This document shows, piece by piece, positions 33,147 through 42,120 of a stretch of 64,000 nucleotides of DNA (the stretch's first letter is position 1; every line of letters starts with the position of its first letter). The notes under the pieces are model-generated. The model had not been told where the DNA came from. It made no database searches and was given only the letters and a program-made list of their open reading frames with translations. The translations under genes were made by a program, and so were the position numbers. Location of the stretch: the NCBI GenBank assembly GCA_020860715.1, contig JAJBTU010000002.1:115890-179889 (forward strand). The letters are read 5' to 3'. The stretch comes from Clostridiales bacterium (lineage in GTDB: Bacteria > Bacillota > Clostridia > Lachnospirales > Lachnospiraceae).

Positions 33147-34202
33147 ATGAAAATTCTCGTCCTTGCGGGAGGCTACAGCCCCGAACGCAATGTTTCTTTA
33201 AGTTCCGGCGCGATGATCGCCGGTGCGCTGCGTGAGCGCGGACATCAGGTGGCGATTATTGATTCCTATATCGGTGTCAGTGATCAGGAGGCAGATATCG
33301 ACCGGTTGTTCCGAAAGGAAATTCCCGAAGAATGGAAGATTATTTCAACCGCAGTGCCGGATCTGAAAGCACTGAAAGCGGAACATCCGGAATGCAAAAA
33401 CAGTCTCGTAGGGCCGAATGTCCTTCGGCTTTGCAAAGAGGCGGACGCAGTCTTTCTGGCGCTCCATGGAGGCAGCGGTGAGGATGGAAGGATTCCGGCC
33501 GCGCTTGACCTGCTGGGCGTGCATTATACCGGCTCAGATTATCTGAGCAGCGGTATTGCCATGAATAAGCATCTGACCAAAATTCTTGCGAAGGAAGCCG
33601 GCGTCAGTGTCCCGGCCTGGGAGATGCGGGATATAACGGATGACGAGTCCATCCGGACTGCAGTGCGCGAGGTGCAGCTGCCGATCGTTGTGAAGATACC
33701 GGACGGCGGCTCCTCCATCGGTGTTTATATTGTGAAGACGGTCTCAGAACTTTGCGCCGCTCTGGAAGAAAACCGCGGCAAACGTCTGCTGTTTGAACAA
33801 TATATTGAAGGCCGTGAGATCCAGATGGGATTTCTGGGGGACAGAGCGCTTCCGTCCATTGAGATCACAGTCGACAGGGAGTTTTATAATTACGAGAATA
33901 AATATCAGAAAGGACTCGCGTATGAAAAAACCCCGGCGGATATTTTGCCGTCCGAGGAAAGCAGGATGGGACAGATACTGCTTGCGGTAGCGCATGCACT
34001 TTCGCTTGACACGTATGCGCGCGCGGACTTTATTATTGATAAAAACGGAAAAATCTGGTTTATTGAGATCAATACTCTGCCCGGCATGACGCCGACCAGC
34101 CTGCTTCCGCAGGAGGCAGAGGCGGCAGGGGTATCCTTTGGGGATCTCTGTGAACAGATAGTAAATGATGCACTGAAGAAAAAAACAGGAACGGAGGGCT
34201 GA
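33147..34202 (+). CDS. ddl: D-alanine-D-alanine ligase
   Basis: A 351-residue ATP-grasp ligase that makes the D-Ala-D-Ala end of peptidoglycan precursors. The first-subsite region 'LAGGYSPERNVSLSSG', 'ALHGGSGEDGRIPAALDLLG', the ATP-grasp 'VVKIPDGGSSIGVY' and the Mg-binding 'FIEINTLPGMTPTSL' are present. The loop 'EFYNYENKY' has Tyr where ordinary Ddl enzymes do, unlike VanA-type depsipeptide ligases, so D-Ala specificity is favoured. The SD is 'ggaggagg'. It sits between purA and an LCP gene (3-bp gap). Confidence 0.92.
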   Translation: MKILVLAGGYSPERNVSLSSGAMIAGALRERGHQVAIIDSYIGVSDQEADIDRLFRKEIPEEWKIISTAVPDLKALKAEHPECKNSLVGPNVLRLCKEADAVFLALHGGSGEDGRIPAALDLLGVHYTGSDYLSSGIAMNKHLTKILAKEAGVSVPAWEMRDITDDESIRTAVREVQLPIVVKIPDGGSSIGVYIVKTVSELCAALEENRGKRLLFEQYIEGREIQMGFLGDRALPSIEITVDREFYNYENKYQKGLAYEKTPADILPSEESRMGQILLAVAHALSLDTYARADFIIDKNGKIWFIEINTLPGMTPTSLLPQEAEAAGVSFGDLCEQIVNDALKKKTGTEG

Positions 34203-34205
34203 CAC

Positions 34206-35240
34206 ATGGCACATGGAAGTGGCGGATCCGGACACAGAAAAAAGCACGCGGCTCTGATCGGCACGCTGGTGCTCATGGCGGTGCTGCTGATTCTCGCGGG
34301 AGGTATGGCTTTTGCCATCAATTATGTGATGGGCAGCATTGGTGAAATCGAAGAGGTAGAACTGCTGGATCCGGAGACAGAGGAGTTTGAGACGGACGAG
34401 GACGCCGGAGAGGACAGCATCGATCCGGACGAAATCGAATGGGCGGAGGATCTGGAGGAAGTTGAAGAAAGCACCGGAATCACGAACATTCTCCTGATTG
34501 GGCAGGACACCCGAACATCCGGCACCAGAGAACGCTCGGACTCGATGATCCTGATTTCTATCAACTCGGATACGAATTCCGTGAATATGATTTCATTTAT
34601 GCGTGACCTGTATGTACAGATACCGGGATATTCGGACAACCGGATCAATGCGTCCTATCAGTTTGGCGGCGCAGAACTGCTCGATGAAGTAATTGAAAAA
34701 AATTTCGGCGTATCGATTGATTATAATGTCGAGATCGATTTCGACGGATTTCAGGATGTGATTGATCTGCTGGGCGGCGTGGATATTGAACTGACTGCGA
34801 CGGAGGCAAGCTATTTCCGGAATGCGGGCTATTCTGTATCGGAAGGCTCCAACCACGTGTACGGGGAATTTGCCCTTGTATATGCACGGACAAGGTATGT
34901 TTCCACGGCGACCGAAGCCAATGATTTTGGCCGGACCGAACGGCAGCGCGCAGTGATCACAAGTATTTTCAATGCGTACAAGGATGTCAGCATTACAACG
35001 AAAATTGCTTTGATAGACGATATCCTTTCCCTGGTTTCGACAGATATGCCGAGTTCGGAGATTTTGTCGCTCCTCTATGAGGCACAGTCGATGAACTTAA
35101 GTGAACTTGGATCTTATCGGATTCCGGTGGACGGTTCCTATTCGAACCAGACGATCCGCGGCATGATGGTGCTTGTTCCCGACCTGACTGTGAACCGCGA
35201 GGCGGTGCAGGAGATGATCGCCGGCACATATGAAGATTAA
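34206..35240 (+). CDS. LytR-CpsA-Psr family wall-polymer transferase (2)
   Basis: A 344-residue LCP protein. A basic Lys/His-rich N terminus leads into a membrane helix (~18-42), then an acidic linker of ~50 residues, then the LCP core: 'ILLIGQDTRTSGTRERSDSMI', 'ISFMRDLYVQIPG' and 'ALVYARTRYV...DFGRTERQR'. Family members move wall polymers onto peptidoglycan, outside the membrane. It begins 3 bp after ddl, so it is surely co-translated with it. It resembles the LCP protein at 20.9 kb, but the two differ throughout the linker. Confidence 0.94.
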   Translation: MAHGSGGSGHRKKHAALIGTLVLMAVLLILAGGMAFAINYVMGSIGEIEEVELLDPETEEFETDEDAGEDSIDPDEIEWAEDLEEVEESTGITNILLIGQDTRTSGTRERSDSMILISINSDTNSVNMISFMRDLYVQIPGYSDNRINASYQFGGAELLDEVIEKNFGVSIDYNVEIDFDGFQDVIDLLGGVDIELTATEASYFRNAGYSVSEGSNHVYGEFALVYARTRYVSTATEANDFGRTERQRAVITSIFNAYKDVSITTKIALIDDILSLVSTDMPSSEILSLLYEAQSMNLSELGSYRIPVDGSYSNQTIRGMMVLVPDLTVNREAVQEMIAGTYED

Positions 35241-35287
35241 AAGATTTCCGGACAGACAGCGGCGCTGAAAATCCGTAAAATCAGAGG

Positions 35288-35315
35288 TTGACAAACAGAC
35301 CTGAAATGTTATACT
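35288..35315 (+). promoter_or_regulatory. Sigma-A promoter of the thrS T-box operon
   Basis: TTGACA (35288-35293), a 16-nt spacer and TATACT (35310-35315). Confidence 0.8.
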
Positions 35316-35321
35316 TGTCTG

Positions 35322-35557
35322 AGTAAAGAAGAACTGATATATTTTAATACGTGGAAGAGAAGAGTAAAATGCGGAAGCATTCAGAGAGAGGGCGGCTGCT
35401 GGAAAGCCCTTATGCGGAACCATTTGAAAACTGCCTCTGAGTGGCCCCAATCCGGTCCGGTGACTCCGTTATCGTCGAATGAGTATAAAACAGGGTGGAA
35501 CCGCGGTACTTGTATGATCGCCCCTGGCAGTTTGCGTGAACTGTCAGGGGCTTTTTT
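35322..35557 (+). promoter_or_regulatory. T-box riboswitch, threonine-specific
   Basis: The hallmark GGGTGGAACCGCGG lies at 35493-35506. A stem I distal segment with GGCTGCTGGAAAGCC is at ~35392-35408, and the probable specifier ACC (Thr) is at 35419-35421 inside 'GGAACCA'. The terminator GCCCCTGGCAGTT/AACTGTCAGGGGC plus T run (35520-35557) ends it. Uncharged tRNA-Thr should stabilise the antiterminator. The first gene after it is a small membrane protein, then thrS. Confidence 0.92.
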
Positions 35558-35636
35558 ATGCACAGGGCCGGGCAAAAGTTTAGCGGTTTTGCCACTCAAA
35601 ATTGCGCTTCTCGATTATGGAAGGAAGGAGCATTCT

Positions 35637-35882
35637 ATGAAAGAAAAATGCAAAGTATTAAAATCGGTTTTCTTGTCGGAGTGGAGCCCGATGGAAAAGG
35701 GGCTGCTGCTGGCGGATGTGCTGCTGTTCGGTGTTCTGCTTGGATGGCTGACGTCGCCGCTGAAGAACGGACTCAGTTTTTTCAGCAACAATTCCTGGGA
35801 TATTGATAATTCTTCCGATGATCACTCGATGAGCGGTCTTGAGTTCGAGGATGAGGAAGACGAGGATGACGAAGAAGACTAA
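35637..35882 (+). CDS. Small single-span membrane protein with acidic tail, in the thrS leader operon
   Basis: An 81-residue protein. It has a basic N terminus, one hydrophobic helix ('GLLLADVLLFGVLLGWLTS', ~22-41) and a C-terminal tail of almost only Glu and Asp after 'SGLEFEDEE'. 'gaaggag' precedes the ATG at 35637. The frame extends upstream through the T-box but has no start signal there. It lies between the T-box terminator and thrS (94 bp gap), so charging of tRNA-Thr should control it. I do not recognise a family. The topology is probably N-in, tail-out, but is not certain. Confidence 0.7.
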   Translation: MKEKCKVLKSVFLSEWSPMEKGLLLADVLLFGVLLGWLTSPLKNGLSFFSNNSWDIDNSSDDHSMSGLEFEDEEDEDDEED

Positions 35883-35976
35883 GAAGAGGAGAAGACTGCC
35901 CGGTCAGGCAGTAAATGACATCAGGCAATAAACAGCAACAGAAAATAAAAGTTCATTATAAGGAGGATCCCCCAAA

Positions 35977-37881
35977 ATGATAATCACATTAAAAGACGGT
36001 TCAAAAAAAGAGTATGCGCAGCCGATGGCAGTCATTGACATCGCGAAGGACATCAGTGAGGGGCTGGCGCGCGTGGCGACGGTCGCCGAGATCAATGGTG
36101 AGGAAGCGGATCTGCGCACGGTCGTGGATTCAGACTGCGAACTGAACATTCTCACCTTTGACAGCCCGGCAGGCGCGGGCGCGTTCCGTCATACGACTTC
36201 ACACATCATGGCGCAGGCCATCAAGCGTCTGTATCCGGACGTAAAGCTGGCAATCGGCCCGTCCATCGCGGATGGTTTTTACTATGACATTGACAGCGAG
36301 AATCCGATCACGCCGGAGGATCTGGAGAAGATCGAGGCGGAGATGAAGAAAATCGTGAAAGAGGATCTGCCGCTTATCCGTTTTACAAAGCCGAGAGATG
36401 AGGCGATCGCTTATTTCAAAGAGAAAAACGAGCCGTATAAGGTGGAGCTGATCGAGGATCTGCCGGAAGACGCAGAGATCAGCTTTTACCAGCAGGGCGA
36501 GTTCGTCGACCTCTGCGCCGGACCGCATCTGATGAGCACAAAGCCGGTCAAGGCGTTCAAGCTGACCAGCATCGCGGGCGCGTACTGGAGAGGCAGCGAG
36601 AAGAACAAGATGCTGACCCGTATTTACGGAACCTCCTTTACAAAGAAAGCAGATCTGGACGCCTACCTGACCCGTATGGAGGAAGCAAAAAAGCGCGATC
36701 ACAGAAAACTGGGCAAGCAGCTTGGCCTGTTCATGATGACCGATGAGGGCCCGGGATTCCCGTTCTTTTTGCCGAACGGCATGATTTTGAAGAATACCCT
36801 TCTGGATTACTGGAGAGAGATTCATACAAAGGCGGGCTACGTGGAGATTTCCACACCGATCATCCTCAACCGCCAGCTCTGGGAGACCTCCGGCCACTGG
36901 GATCACTATAAGGAAAATATGTACACCACGGTCATTGACGATGAGGACTACGCCATCAAACCGATGAACTGCCCGGGCGGCGTTCTGGTGTACAAGTCGG
37001 AGCCGCGTTCCTACCGTGATCTGCCGCTGCGCATGGGCGAGCTGGGCATCGTTCACCGTCACGAGAAGTCCGGCCAGCTGCATGGTCTGATGCGTGTGCG
37101 CTGCTTCACACAGGACGATGCACATATCTTCATGACTCCGGAGCAGATCCGCGGCGAGATCAAGGGCGTTGTGAAGCTGATCGATGAAGTATATCAGCTG
37201 TTTGGCTTCAAATATCATGTGGAGCTGTCTACCCGTCCGGAGAATTCCATGGGAAGCGACGAGGACTGGGAGATGGCGACCGAAGGTCTGCGCGGCGCGC
37301 TGGACGAGCTGGGTCTTGACTATGTGATCAACGAGGGCGACGGCGCGTTCTACGGTCCGAAGATCGACTTCCACTTGGAAGATTCCATCGGCAGAACCTG
37401 GCAGTGCGGTACCATCCAGCTCGACTTCCAGCTGCCGCAGCGCTTTGAGTGCGAATATATCGGCGCGGACGGAGAAAAACACCGCCCGATTATGATCCAC
37501 CGCGTGGCGTTTGGATCCATTGAACGTTTCATCGGCATCCTGATCGAGCACTTTGCAGGCGCGTTCCCGACCTGGCTTTCACCGGAGCAGGTACGCATCC
37601 TGCCGATTTCCGACAAGTTCATCGGCTACGCGGAGCAGGTAAAGGCTTCCCTGCGTGAGGAGGGTGTCCGTGCAAACGTTGACACCCGTGCGGAGAAGAT
37701 CGGCTATAAGATCCGCGAGGCACAGCTCGCAAAGACTCCGTATATGCTGGTAGTCGGCGCAAAGGAAGAGGAGGAAGGCCTCGTTTCCGTGCGCAGCCGC
37801 TCTGAGGGCGATAAGGGACAGAGCACTCTCGCGGACTTCACTGCGGCAATCAAAGAAGAGATCGCAACGCGGGCAAGATAA
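35977..37881 (+). CDS. thrS: Threonine-tRNA ligase
   Basis: A 634-residue class II synthetase. A TGS domain (~1-60) and the editing (second additional) domain with 'HTTSHIMAQAIK' and 'DLCAGPHL' precede the catalytic core. Zinc ligands that select threonine are seen in 'MNCPGG', 'HRHEKSG' and 'IHRVAFGS'. An anticodon-binding domain closes the protein. Length is normal. The SD is 'aaggagg'. It is last in the T-box-controlled unit and is followed by a strong terminator. Confidence 0.98.
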   Translation: MIITLKDGSKKEYAQPMAVIDIAKDISEGLARVATVAEINGEEADLRTVVDSDCELNILTFDSPAGAGAFRHTTSHIMAQAIKRLYPDVKLAIGPSIADGFYYDIDSENPITPEDLEKIEAEMKKIVKEDLPLIRFTKPRDEAIAYFKEKNEPYKVELIEDLPEDAEISFYQQGEFVDLCAGPHLMSTKPVKAFKLTSIAGAYWRGSEKNKMLTRIYGTSFTKKADLDAYLTRMEEAKKRDHRKLGKQLGLFMMTDEGPGFPFFLPNGMILKNTLLDYWREIHTKAGYVEISTPIILNRQLWETSGHWDHYKENMYTTVIDDEDYAIKPMNCPGGVLVYKSEPRSYRDLPLRMGELGIVHRHEKSGQLHGLMRVRCFTQDDAHIFMTPEQIRGEIKGVVKLIDEVYQLFGFKYHVELSTRPENSMGSDEDWEMATEGLRGALDELGLDYVINEGDGAFYGPKIDFHLEDSIGRTWQCGTIQLDFQLPQRFECEYIGADGEKHRPIMIHRVAFGSIERFIGILIEHFAGAFPTWLSPEQVRILPISDKFIGYAEQVKASLREEGVRANVDTRAEKIGYKIREAQLAKTPYMLVVGAKEEEEGLVSVRSRSEGDKGQSTLADFTAAIKEEIATRAR

Positions 37882-37926
37882 AGCAGGACTTAAAAAAACG
37901 ACACGGTTACGGCAAAAGGCATTATG

Positions 37927-37971
37927 GCCCGGACATCTTTTTGCGCACGGCAGGAAGATGTCCGGGCTTTT
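37927..37971 (+). terminator. Terminator of thrS
   Basis: GCCCGGACATCTT/AAGATGTCCGGGC (37927-37939 with 37955-37967) is a 13-bp perfect stem followed by TTTT. The remaining 37972-38202 is AT-rich with no feature I can support. Confidence 0.9.
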
Positions 37972-38202
37972 ATCATGTCCAAAATGAACGGGTGCAGATG
38001 GAACGAAAGGGCTTTCCTTTTCCATCGTTTCTTCACATTTCCAACACAACTGCAACACAGAATTATCAAATTACAGACACAGTTATCCCCTAAAATTGAC
38101 GAGAAAAGGAACGAATTGAGGTAAATTTTAAAACAATTTGCATGATTTTTGTTTCCTGTAAATACAGCGCACTGCGCAATACAACGAAAGGAGCACATAA
38201 CA

Positions 38203-39444
38203 ATGAAGTGCGAAAGGAATTGGAATCGGAAAAGTGTCTGGAAGGCGGCGTCTGCCCTGGCAGCTGCTACGCTGCTGTTTTCTTCTGTAGCTGTATATGC
38301 GGCGGAAGAGGATGACGAGGCGGCATCGCCGGCAGCGGCGGCTTTGACGGCCGAGTTTGAGATGAGTACATCTTATCCCGGGATGTCAGCGACTGCGGGG
38401 GACACCTTAAGTTTCGATCTGGATTTTATCAGCCCGGACGGGGCAGGCCATGATGTGACTCTGACGACAGAAACGCTTCCGGATGGATGGGAAGGTTATT
38501 TTAAGGGAAGCAGCACGGAGATCTCCATTGTACATATTACAGGAAACACTTCAGAAGACAGTGGCCTGGTGACCTATTCTCTGGCGATCCCGGATGACGC
38601 TGAGGACGGAGAATACGAGGTAGAACTTCTGGCGACGACGGAAGACGGTGATGAATCAGCACTGACCCTTACACTGAACGTAGCGGCCGAGGTGCGCGGC
38701 GAGAGCAGTTTTACTTCTGAGTATCCGGAACAGGAAGGCGCGACCGGTACTTCCTTTACATTTGACGCGACTCTGGTCAACAACCGTTCTGCGAATCAGA
38801 CCTACAGTCTGTCTTCGAGCGCACCGAGCGGATGGTCTGTGATGATCGTTCCGTCGGACGATACTTCCACCGCTGTTGCAAGCATTGATGTGGAAGCTGA
38901 GAGCAGCACTGGGCTGACCATCACAGTAACGCCGCCTGAGACCGTAGAACAGGGCGATTACACGATCCCTGTGACAGCGACATCCGCGAATGAGACTCTG
39001 AGCATGGATCTTAACATTACCATCACCGGCACTTATGATATTTCTCTTTCCACATCGGACGGACTTCTCAGCTTTGACGCTTATGAGAATAAGGCTTCGA
39101 ATGTCACGCTTGTCATTACGAACAATGGCAATGTAGATCTGACCAATGTGACGCTTTCTTCCTCCGCTCCGACGGACTGGGAAGTTTCCTTCAGTGAATC
39201 CACGATCGATACCATTGAAGCGGGAGCGTCCGTAGAAGTGACGGCCTCCGTAACACCGTGCGAGGATTCTATTACGGGAGATTATGAGACGGATATTACA
39301 GTGAGCACGGATGAAACATCGGATACGGCCGCATTCCGCGTGTCGGTAAAGACTTCTTCAACCTGGGGCTTTGTCGCGATTGCGATCATTGTGGTACTGG
39401 TCGTTATACTGGGCGTAATCTTTAAGAAATTCGGGAGACGGTAA
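38203..39444 (+). CDS. Secreted NEW3-domain protein with C-terminal membrane anchor, ABC-linked
   Basis: A 413-residue protein with a signal peptide ('ALAAATLLFSSVAVYA', cleaved near residue 33). Three or four ~100-residue beta-sandwich repeats follow, with phrases such as 'SAPSGWSVMIVPSDDTSTA' and 'SSAPTDWEVSFSESTIDTIE', which fit NEW3/COG1470-type domains. A membrane helix (~'FVAIAIIVVLVVILGVIF') and a short basic tail end it. The ABC ATPase starts 2 bp after its stop, so it is probably a surface partner of that transporter. ATG 38203 is chosen for its 'gaaaggag' SD. Confidence 0.8.
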   Translation: MKCERNWNRKSVWKAASALAAATLLFSSVAVYAAEEDDEAASPAAAALTAEFEMSTSYPGMSATAGDTLSFDLDFISPDGAGHDVTLTTETLPDGWEGYFKGSSTEISIVHITGNTSEDSGLVTYSLAIPDDAEDGEYEVELLATTEDGDESALTLTLNVAAEVRGESSFTSEYPEQEGATGTSFTFDATLVNNRSANQTYSLSSSAPSGWSVMIVPSDDTSTAVASIDVEAESSTGLTITVTPPETVEQGDYTIPVTATSANETLSMDLNITITGTYDISLSTSDGLLSFDAYENKASNVTLVITNNGNVDLTNVTLSSSAPTDWEVSFSESTIDTIEAGASVEVTASVTPCEDSITGDYETDITVSTDETSDTAAFRVSVKTSSTWGFVAIAIIVVLVVILGVIFKKFGRR

Positions 39445-39446
39445 AA

Positions 39447-40484
39447 ATGGCTGAAAGTAAAAAGAAAGGTCAGGAAGTGATCAGGACCGAGCACCTTACC
39501 AAGCGGTACGGCAAGAAAGTGGCGGTCAATGATCTGAACCTGTCCATAAAAAAAGGAGAGGTGTTTGGACTGCTCGGCCCGAACGGAGCCGGAAAGACGA
39601 CGACGATCCTGATGCTGCTTGGCCTGACAGAGCCGAGCGCGGGTACGGCGACGATCGAGGGGATGAACTGTACACGGGATCCGCTGGGAGTCAAATCCAT
39701 TGTGGGGTACCTGCCGGACAATGCCGGGTTCTACAGCGATATGACAGGACGTCAGAATCTGCGCTTTACCGGCCGCCTGAACGGGCTGGAAGGGCAGGCG
39801 CTGGAGGATCGGGTCGAATCGCTTCTGAAGCGCGTGGATATTGAATACGCGGGAGATCAGAAGGTCGGCACATACTCCAGAGGTATGCGCCAGAGACTTG
39901 GCGTGGCGGACGTGCTGATGAAAGATCCGGAGATCATCATCATGGATGAGCCGACGCTCGGCATTGATCCGGAAGGTATGCGCAAACTGCTGATCCTGAT
40001 CCGGGAACTGGCGGAAGAGGATGGACGTACGATTCTCATTTCCTCCCATCAGCTGCAGCAGGTGCAGCAGATCTGCGACCGGGTCGGCATCTTTATCGAA
40101 GGCAGCCTGATTGTCAGCGGCACGCTGCGTGAACTGGAGGAACACATTCGCAAGGAAGGTTCTTATCTGCTGGAGTTGTCGGTACAGCCGATGGATGACG
40201 CGCTGTTGGGCATGCTTTATCAGCAGGATGGGGTAAAGAAGATAGAAAAAGAGGGTGATAAGTTCATGATCACCTCGAAAAAGGATATTCGCCCGACACT
40301 GACGCGTTTCCTGGGAGAGAACGGTTACACCGTTTATCATCTGCACCAGCGCGGCGGTGATCTGGACGAGATTTACAGAGTTTATTTTGAAAAGGCAGGG
40401 CAGGCAGATGAAAGAAGCAGTTATGAAAAAAACAACAAAAAACGCAGATGGTTCGGCGGGAAAAAGAAGCAGGCTGTTTCGTAA
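39447..40484 (+). CDS. ABC transporter ATP-binding protein
   Basis: A 345-residue ATPase of the CcmA/NatA type. Walker A 'GPNGAGKTT' (~residues 46-54), the signature 'YSRGMRQRLG' in place of the classical LSGGQ, and Walker B 'IIIMDEP' are present. A ~100-residue C-terminal extension after the nucleotide domain ends in a Lys-rich tail. It pairs with the permease just downstream, whose start lies 77 nt inside its 3' end, and with the NEW3 protein just upstream. An exporter is likely, but the substrate cannot be told. Confidence 0.92.
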   Translation: MAESKKKGQEVIRTEHLTKRYGKKVAVNDLNLSIKKGEVFGLLGPNGAGKTTTILMLLGLTEPSAGTATIEGMNCTRDPLGVKSIVGYLPDNAGFYSDMTGRQNLRFTGRLNGLEGQALEDRVESLLKRVDIEYAGDQKVGTYSRGMRQRLGVADVLMKDPEIIIMDEPTLGIDPEGMRKLLILIRELAEEDGRTILISSHQLQQVQQICDRVGIFIEGSLIVSGTLRELEEHIRKEGSYLLELSVQPMDDALLGMLYQQDGVKKIEKEGDKFMITSKKDIRPTLTRFLGENGYTVYHLHQRGGDLDEIYRVYFEKAGQADERSSYEKNNKKRRWFGGKKKQAVS

Positions 40485-41490
40485 CGGCGGCTCATCGGGC
40501 GATGCCGGCAGTGCAAAGACAGGTGAGACAGGAGAAGGGACCAGAAGAGTCAGCGGTTTTACCGGACTTTCCGCACTGTTTCGCAAGGAGATGGCGGATC
40601 AGCTTCGAAGCAGACGGTTTCTAATCCTGCTGATCCTGATCGGCGCCACCAGCTTTGCCAGCTTTTACGGTGCGATCAGCGAGCTGTCTGAATCAACGAG
40701 CGACTATCTGTTTCTGGAATTATATACATCCAGCGGAAGCTCGATCCCTTCGTTCATGTCGTTTATCGCGCTGCTTGGGCCGATCGTCGGTCTGGCGCTC
40801 GGATTTGACGCGATCAACAGTGAACGGCAGTCGAATACGCTGAACCGTCTGGTCGCGCAGCCAATCTACAGGGATTCCATTATCATCGGGAAATTCCTGG
40901 CCGGAACGACAGTGATCGCGATCGTTATCTTTACCATCGGCATCGCCGCCGGAGCAGTGGGCGTTCTCGCCACCGGACTGACACCGACCGGAGAGGAAGC
41001 ATTGCGAATCTTTTTCTTCCTGATTTTCACAGTTGTCTACATCGCATTCTGGCTGGCGCTGGCGATCCTGTTTTCCACGATCTGCCGTCATTCCGCGACG
41101 TCAGCACTGATCACGATCGCACTCTGGATCTTTTTCTCGATCTTCATGAGCCTGCTGGCACAGATCATCGCGGGAGCGGTCTATCCGATCAATACGCAGT
41201 ATGGGCAAATGTTCAATCAGGTGAAATACTATACGCTGAAACTCAACCTGAACCGCATTTCGCCGTATTACCTTTACAGTGAGGCGGTATCGACCATCCT
41301 CAATCCGTCCGTCCGCGCGGTCAACGTCGTCACGACGAGCCAGCTGGTCGGCGCGATCAGCAGCTACCTGTCGCTGGGACAGAGTCTGCTGCTTGTGTGG
41401 CCGCATCTGGTTGGCATGATCGCGGAGATGATCGTGGCGTTCGGATGCTCTTATATCGGATTCATGAGGCAGGAGATCAGAACGAATTGA
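40408..41490 (+). CDS. ABC transporter permease (ABC-2 type)
   Basis: A 360-residue permease. A ~60-residue basic cytoplasmic N terminus is followed by 'FRKEMADQLRSRRFLILLILIG', typical of ABC-2/NatB-like subunits, then six predicted membrane helices and a large extracellular loop after the first helix. 'GFDAINSERQSNTLNRLVAQPIYRDSIIIGKF' is the conserved cytoplasmic stretch. The start at 40408 ('gcagggcag' upstream) overlaps the ATPase gene by 77 nt in another frame; a later start at 40423 is possible. It is the last gene of the export module. Confidence 0.88.
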   Translation: MKEAVMKKTTKNADGSAGKRSRLFRNGGSSGDAGSAKTGETGEGTRRVSGFTGLSALFRKEMADQLRSRRFLILLILIGATSFASFYGAISELSESTSDYLFLELYTSSGSSIPSFMSFIALLGPIVGLALGFDAINSERQSNTLNRLVAQPIYRDSIIIGKFLAGTTVIAIVIFTIGIAAGAVGVLATGLTPTGEEALRIFFFLIFTVVYIAFWLALAILFSTICRHSATSALITIALWIFFSIFMSLLAQIIAGAVYPINTQYGQMFNQVKYYTLKLNLNRISPYYLYSEAVSTILNPSVRAVNVVTTSQLVGAISSYLSLGQSLLLVWPHLVGMIAEMIVAFGCSYIGFMRQEIRTN

Positions 41491-41593
41491 GGATGGACTG
41501 TAACAGGCTGTTTTTCATTTTATGTATATTTCAGGAGAAGACTGCGGATACTGTTCCTGTAGAGAGATTCAATAAAAACAGGAGGTAGTAATT

Positions 41594-41923
41594 ATGCCGG
41601 CATTGGTATGTTCCGCAAAGCACTGCAGATACAACGATTCCATGTACTGCTGCAAGGATGGCATCCAGGTGGGAGGCGAGCAGGCAAGAGTCTGTCAGGA
41701 CACCTGCTGCGAGAGTTTCCATGAAAGGAGTGACGACGCAGGAAATATCAAAGATTCCTGCGGCTGTGAAGCGCGTCCGAACCGGACGATGGAGATCCGC
41801 TGCGAGGCGAGAGCCTGTGAATACAATGACAGCTGCGTTTGTCATGCAGATCATGTGGATATTGCAGGCGTATCGGCCTGCCGCTGCGAGGAGACCGAGT
41901 GCGTGACGTTTAACGAAAAATAA
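41594..41923 (+). CDS. Protein with two DUF1540 cysteine-rich domains
   Basis: A 109-residue protein made of two similar halves. Each has a CxxxxCxYN...C.C pattern: 'CSAKHCRYNDSMYC' near the start and 'CEARACEYNDSCVC' near residue 74. DUF1540 domains are short putative metal-binding units common in Clostridia; their function is unknown. An excellent SD ('aggagg') precedes the ATG. The gene is monocistronic, with a strong terminator, between the ABC module and a MATE gene. The repeat arrangement suggests internal duplication. Confidence 0.88.
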   Translation: MPALVCSAKHCRYNDSMYCCKDGIQVGGEQARVCQDTCCESFHERSDDAGNIKDSCGCEARPNRTMEIRCEARACEYNDSCVCHADHVDIAGVSACRCEETECVTFNEK

Positions 41924-41952
41924 GCAGGGAAAAACAGAGAAATCTGAATGCA

Positions 41953-41989
41953 GGAATGCCCGCATGTTTTGTGCGGGCATTCCTTTTTT
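41953..41989 (+). terminator. Terminator of the DUF1540 gene
   Basis: GGAATGCCCGCA/TGCGGGCATTCC (41953-41964 with 41972-41983), a 12-bp perfect stem, then six T. Confidence 0.92.
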
Positions 41990-42020
41990 AGAAACGTTTA
42001 TATATTATGAAAGAAAGGAC

Positions 42021-42050
42021 TTGCTTCCAACATAGAACATATGATAGAAT
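42021..42050 (+). promoter_or_regulatory. Promoter and short structured leader of the MATE gene
   Basis: TTGCTT (42021-42026), an 18-nt spacer and TAGAAT (42045-42050). The leader then has TGCCCG-tgaag-CGGGCA (42070-42086), preceded by a weaker CCAA/TTGG hairpin. No T run follows. Confidence 0.6.
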
Positions 42051-42120
42051 CCAATCCTATGGTTGGAGGTGCCCGTGAAGCGGGCATGAGAGTTTAGAGA
42101 AAAATGGTGAGGATTGTTTT

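Noticed and set aside
35412..35636. Upstream extension of the small acidic protein through the T-box
   Set aside because: The sequence is the T-box antiterminator and terminator; the good ribosome site is at the internal ATG 35637.
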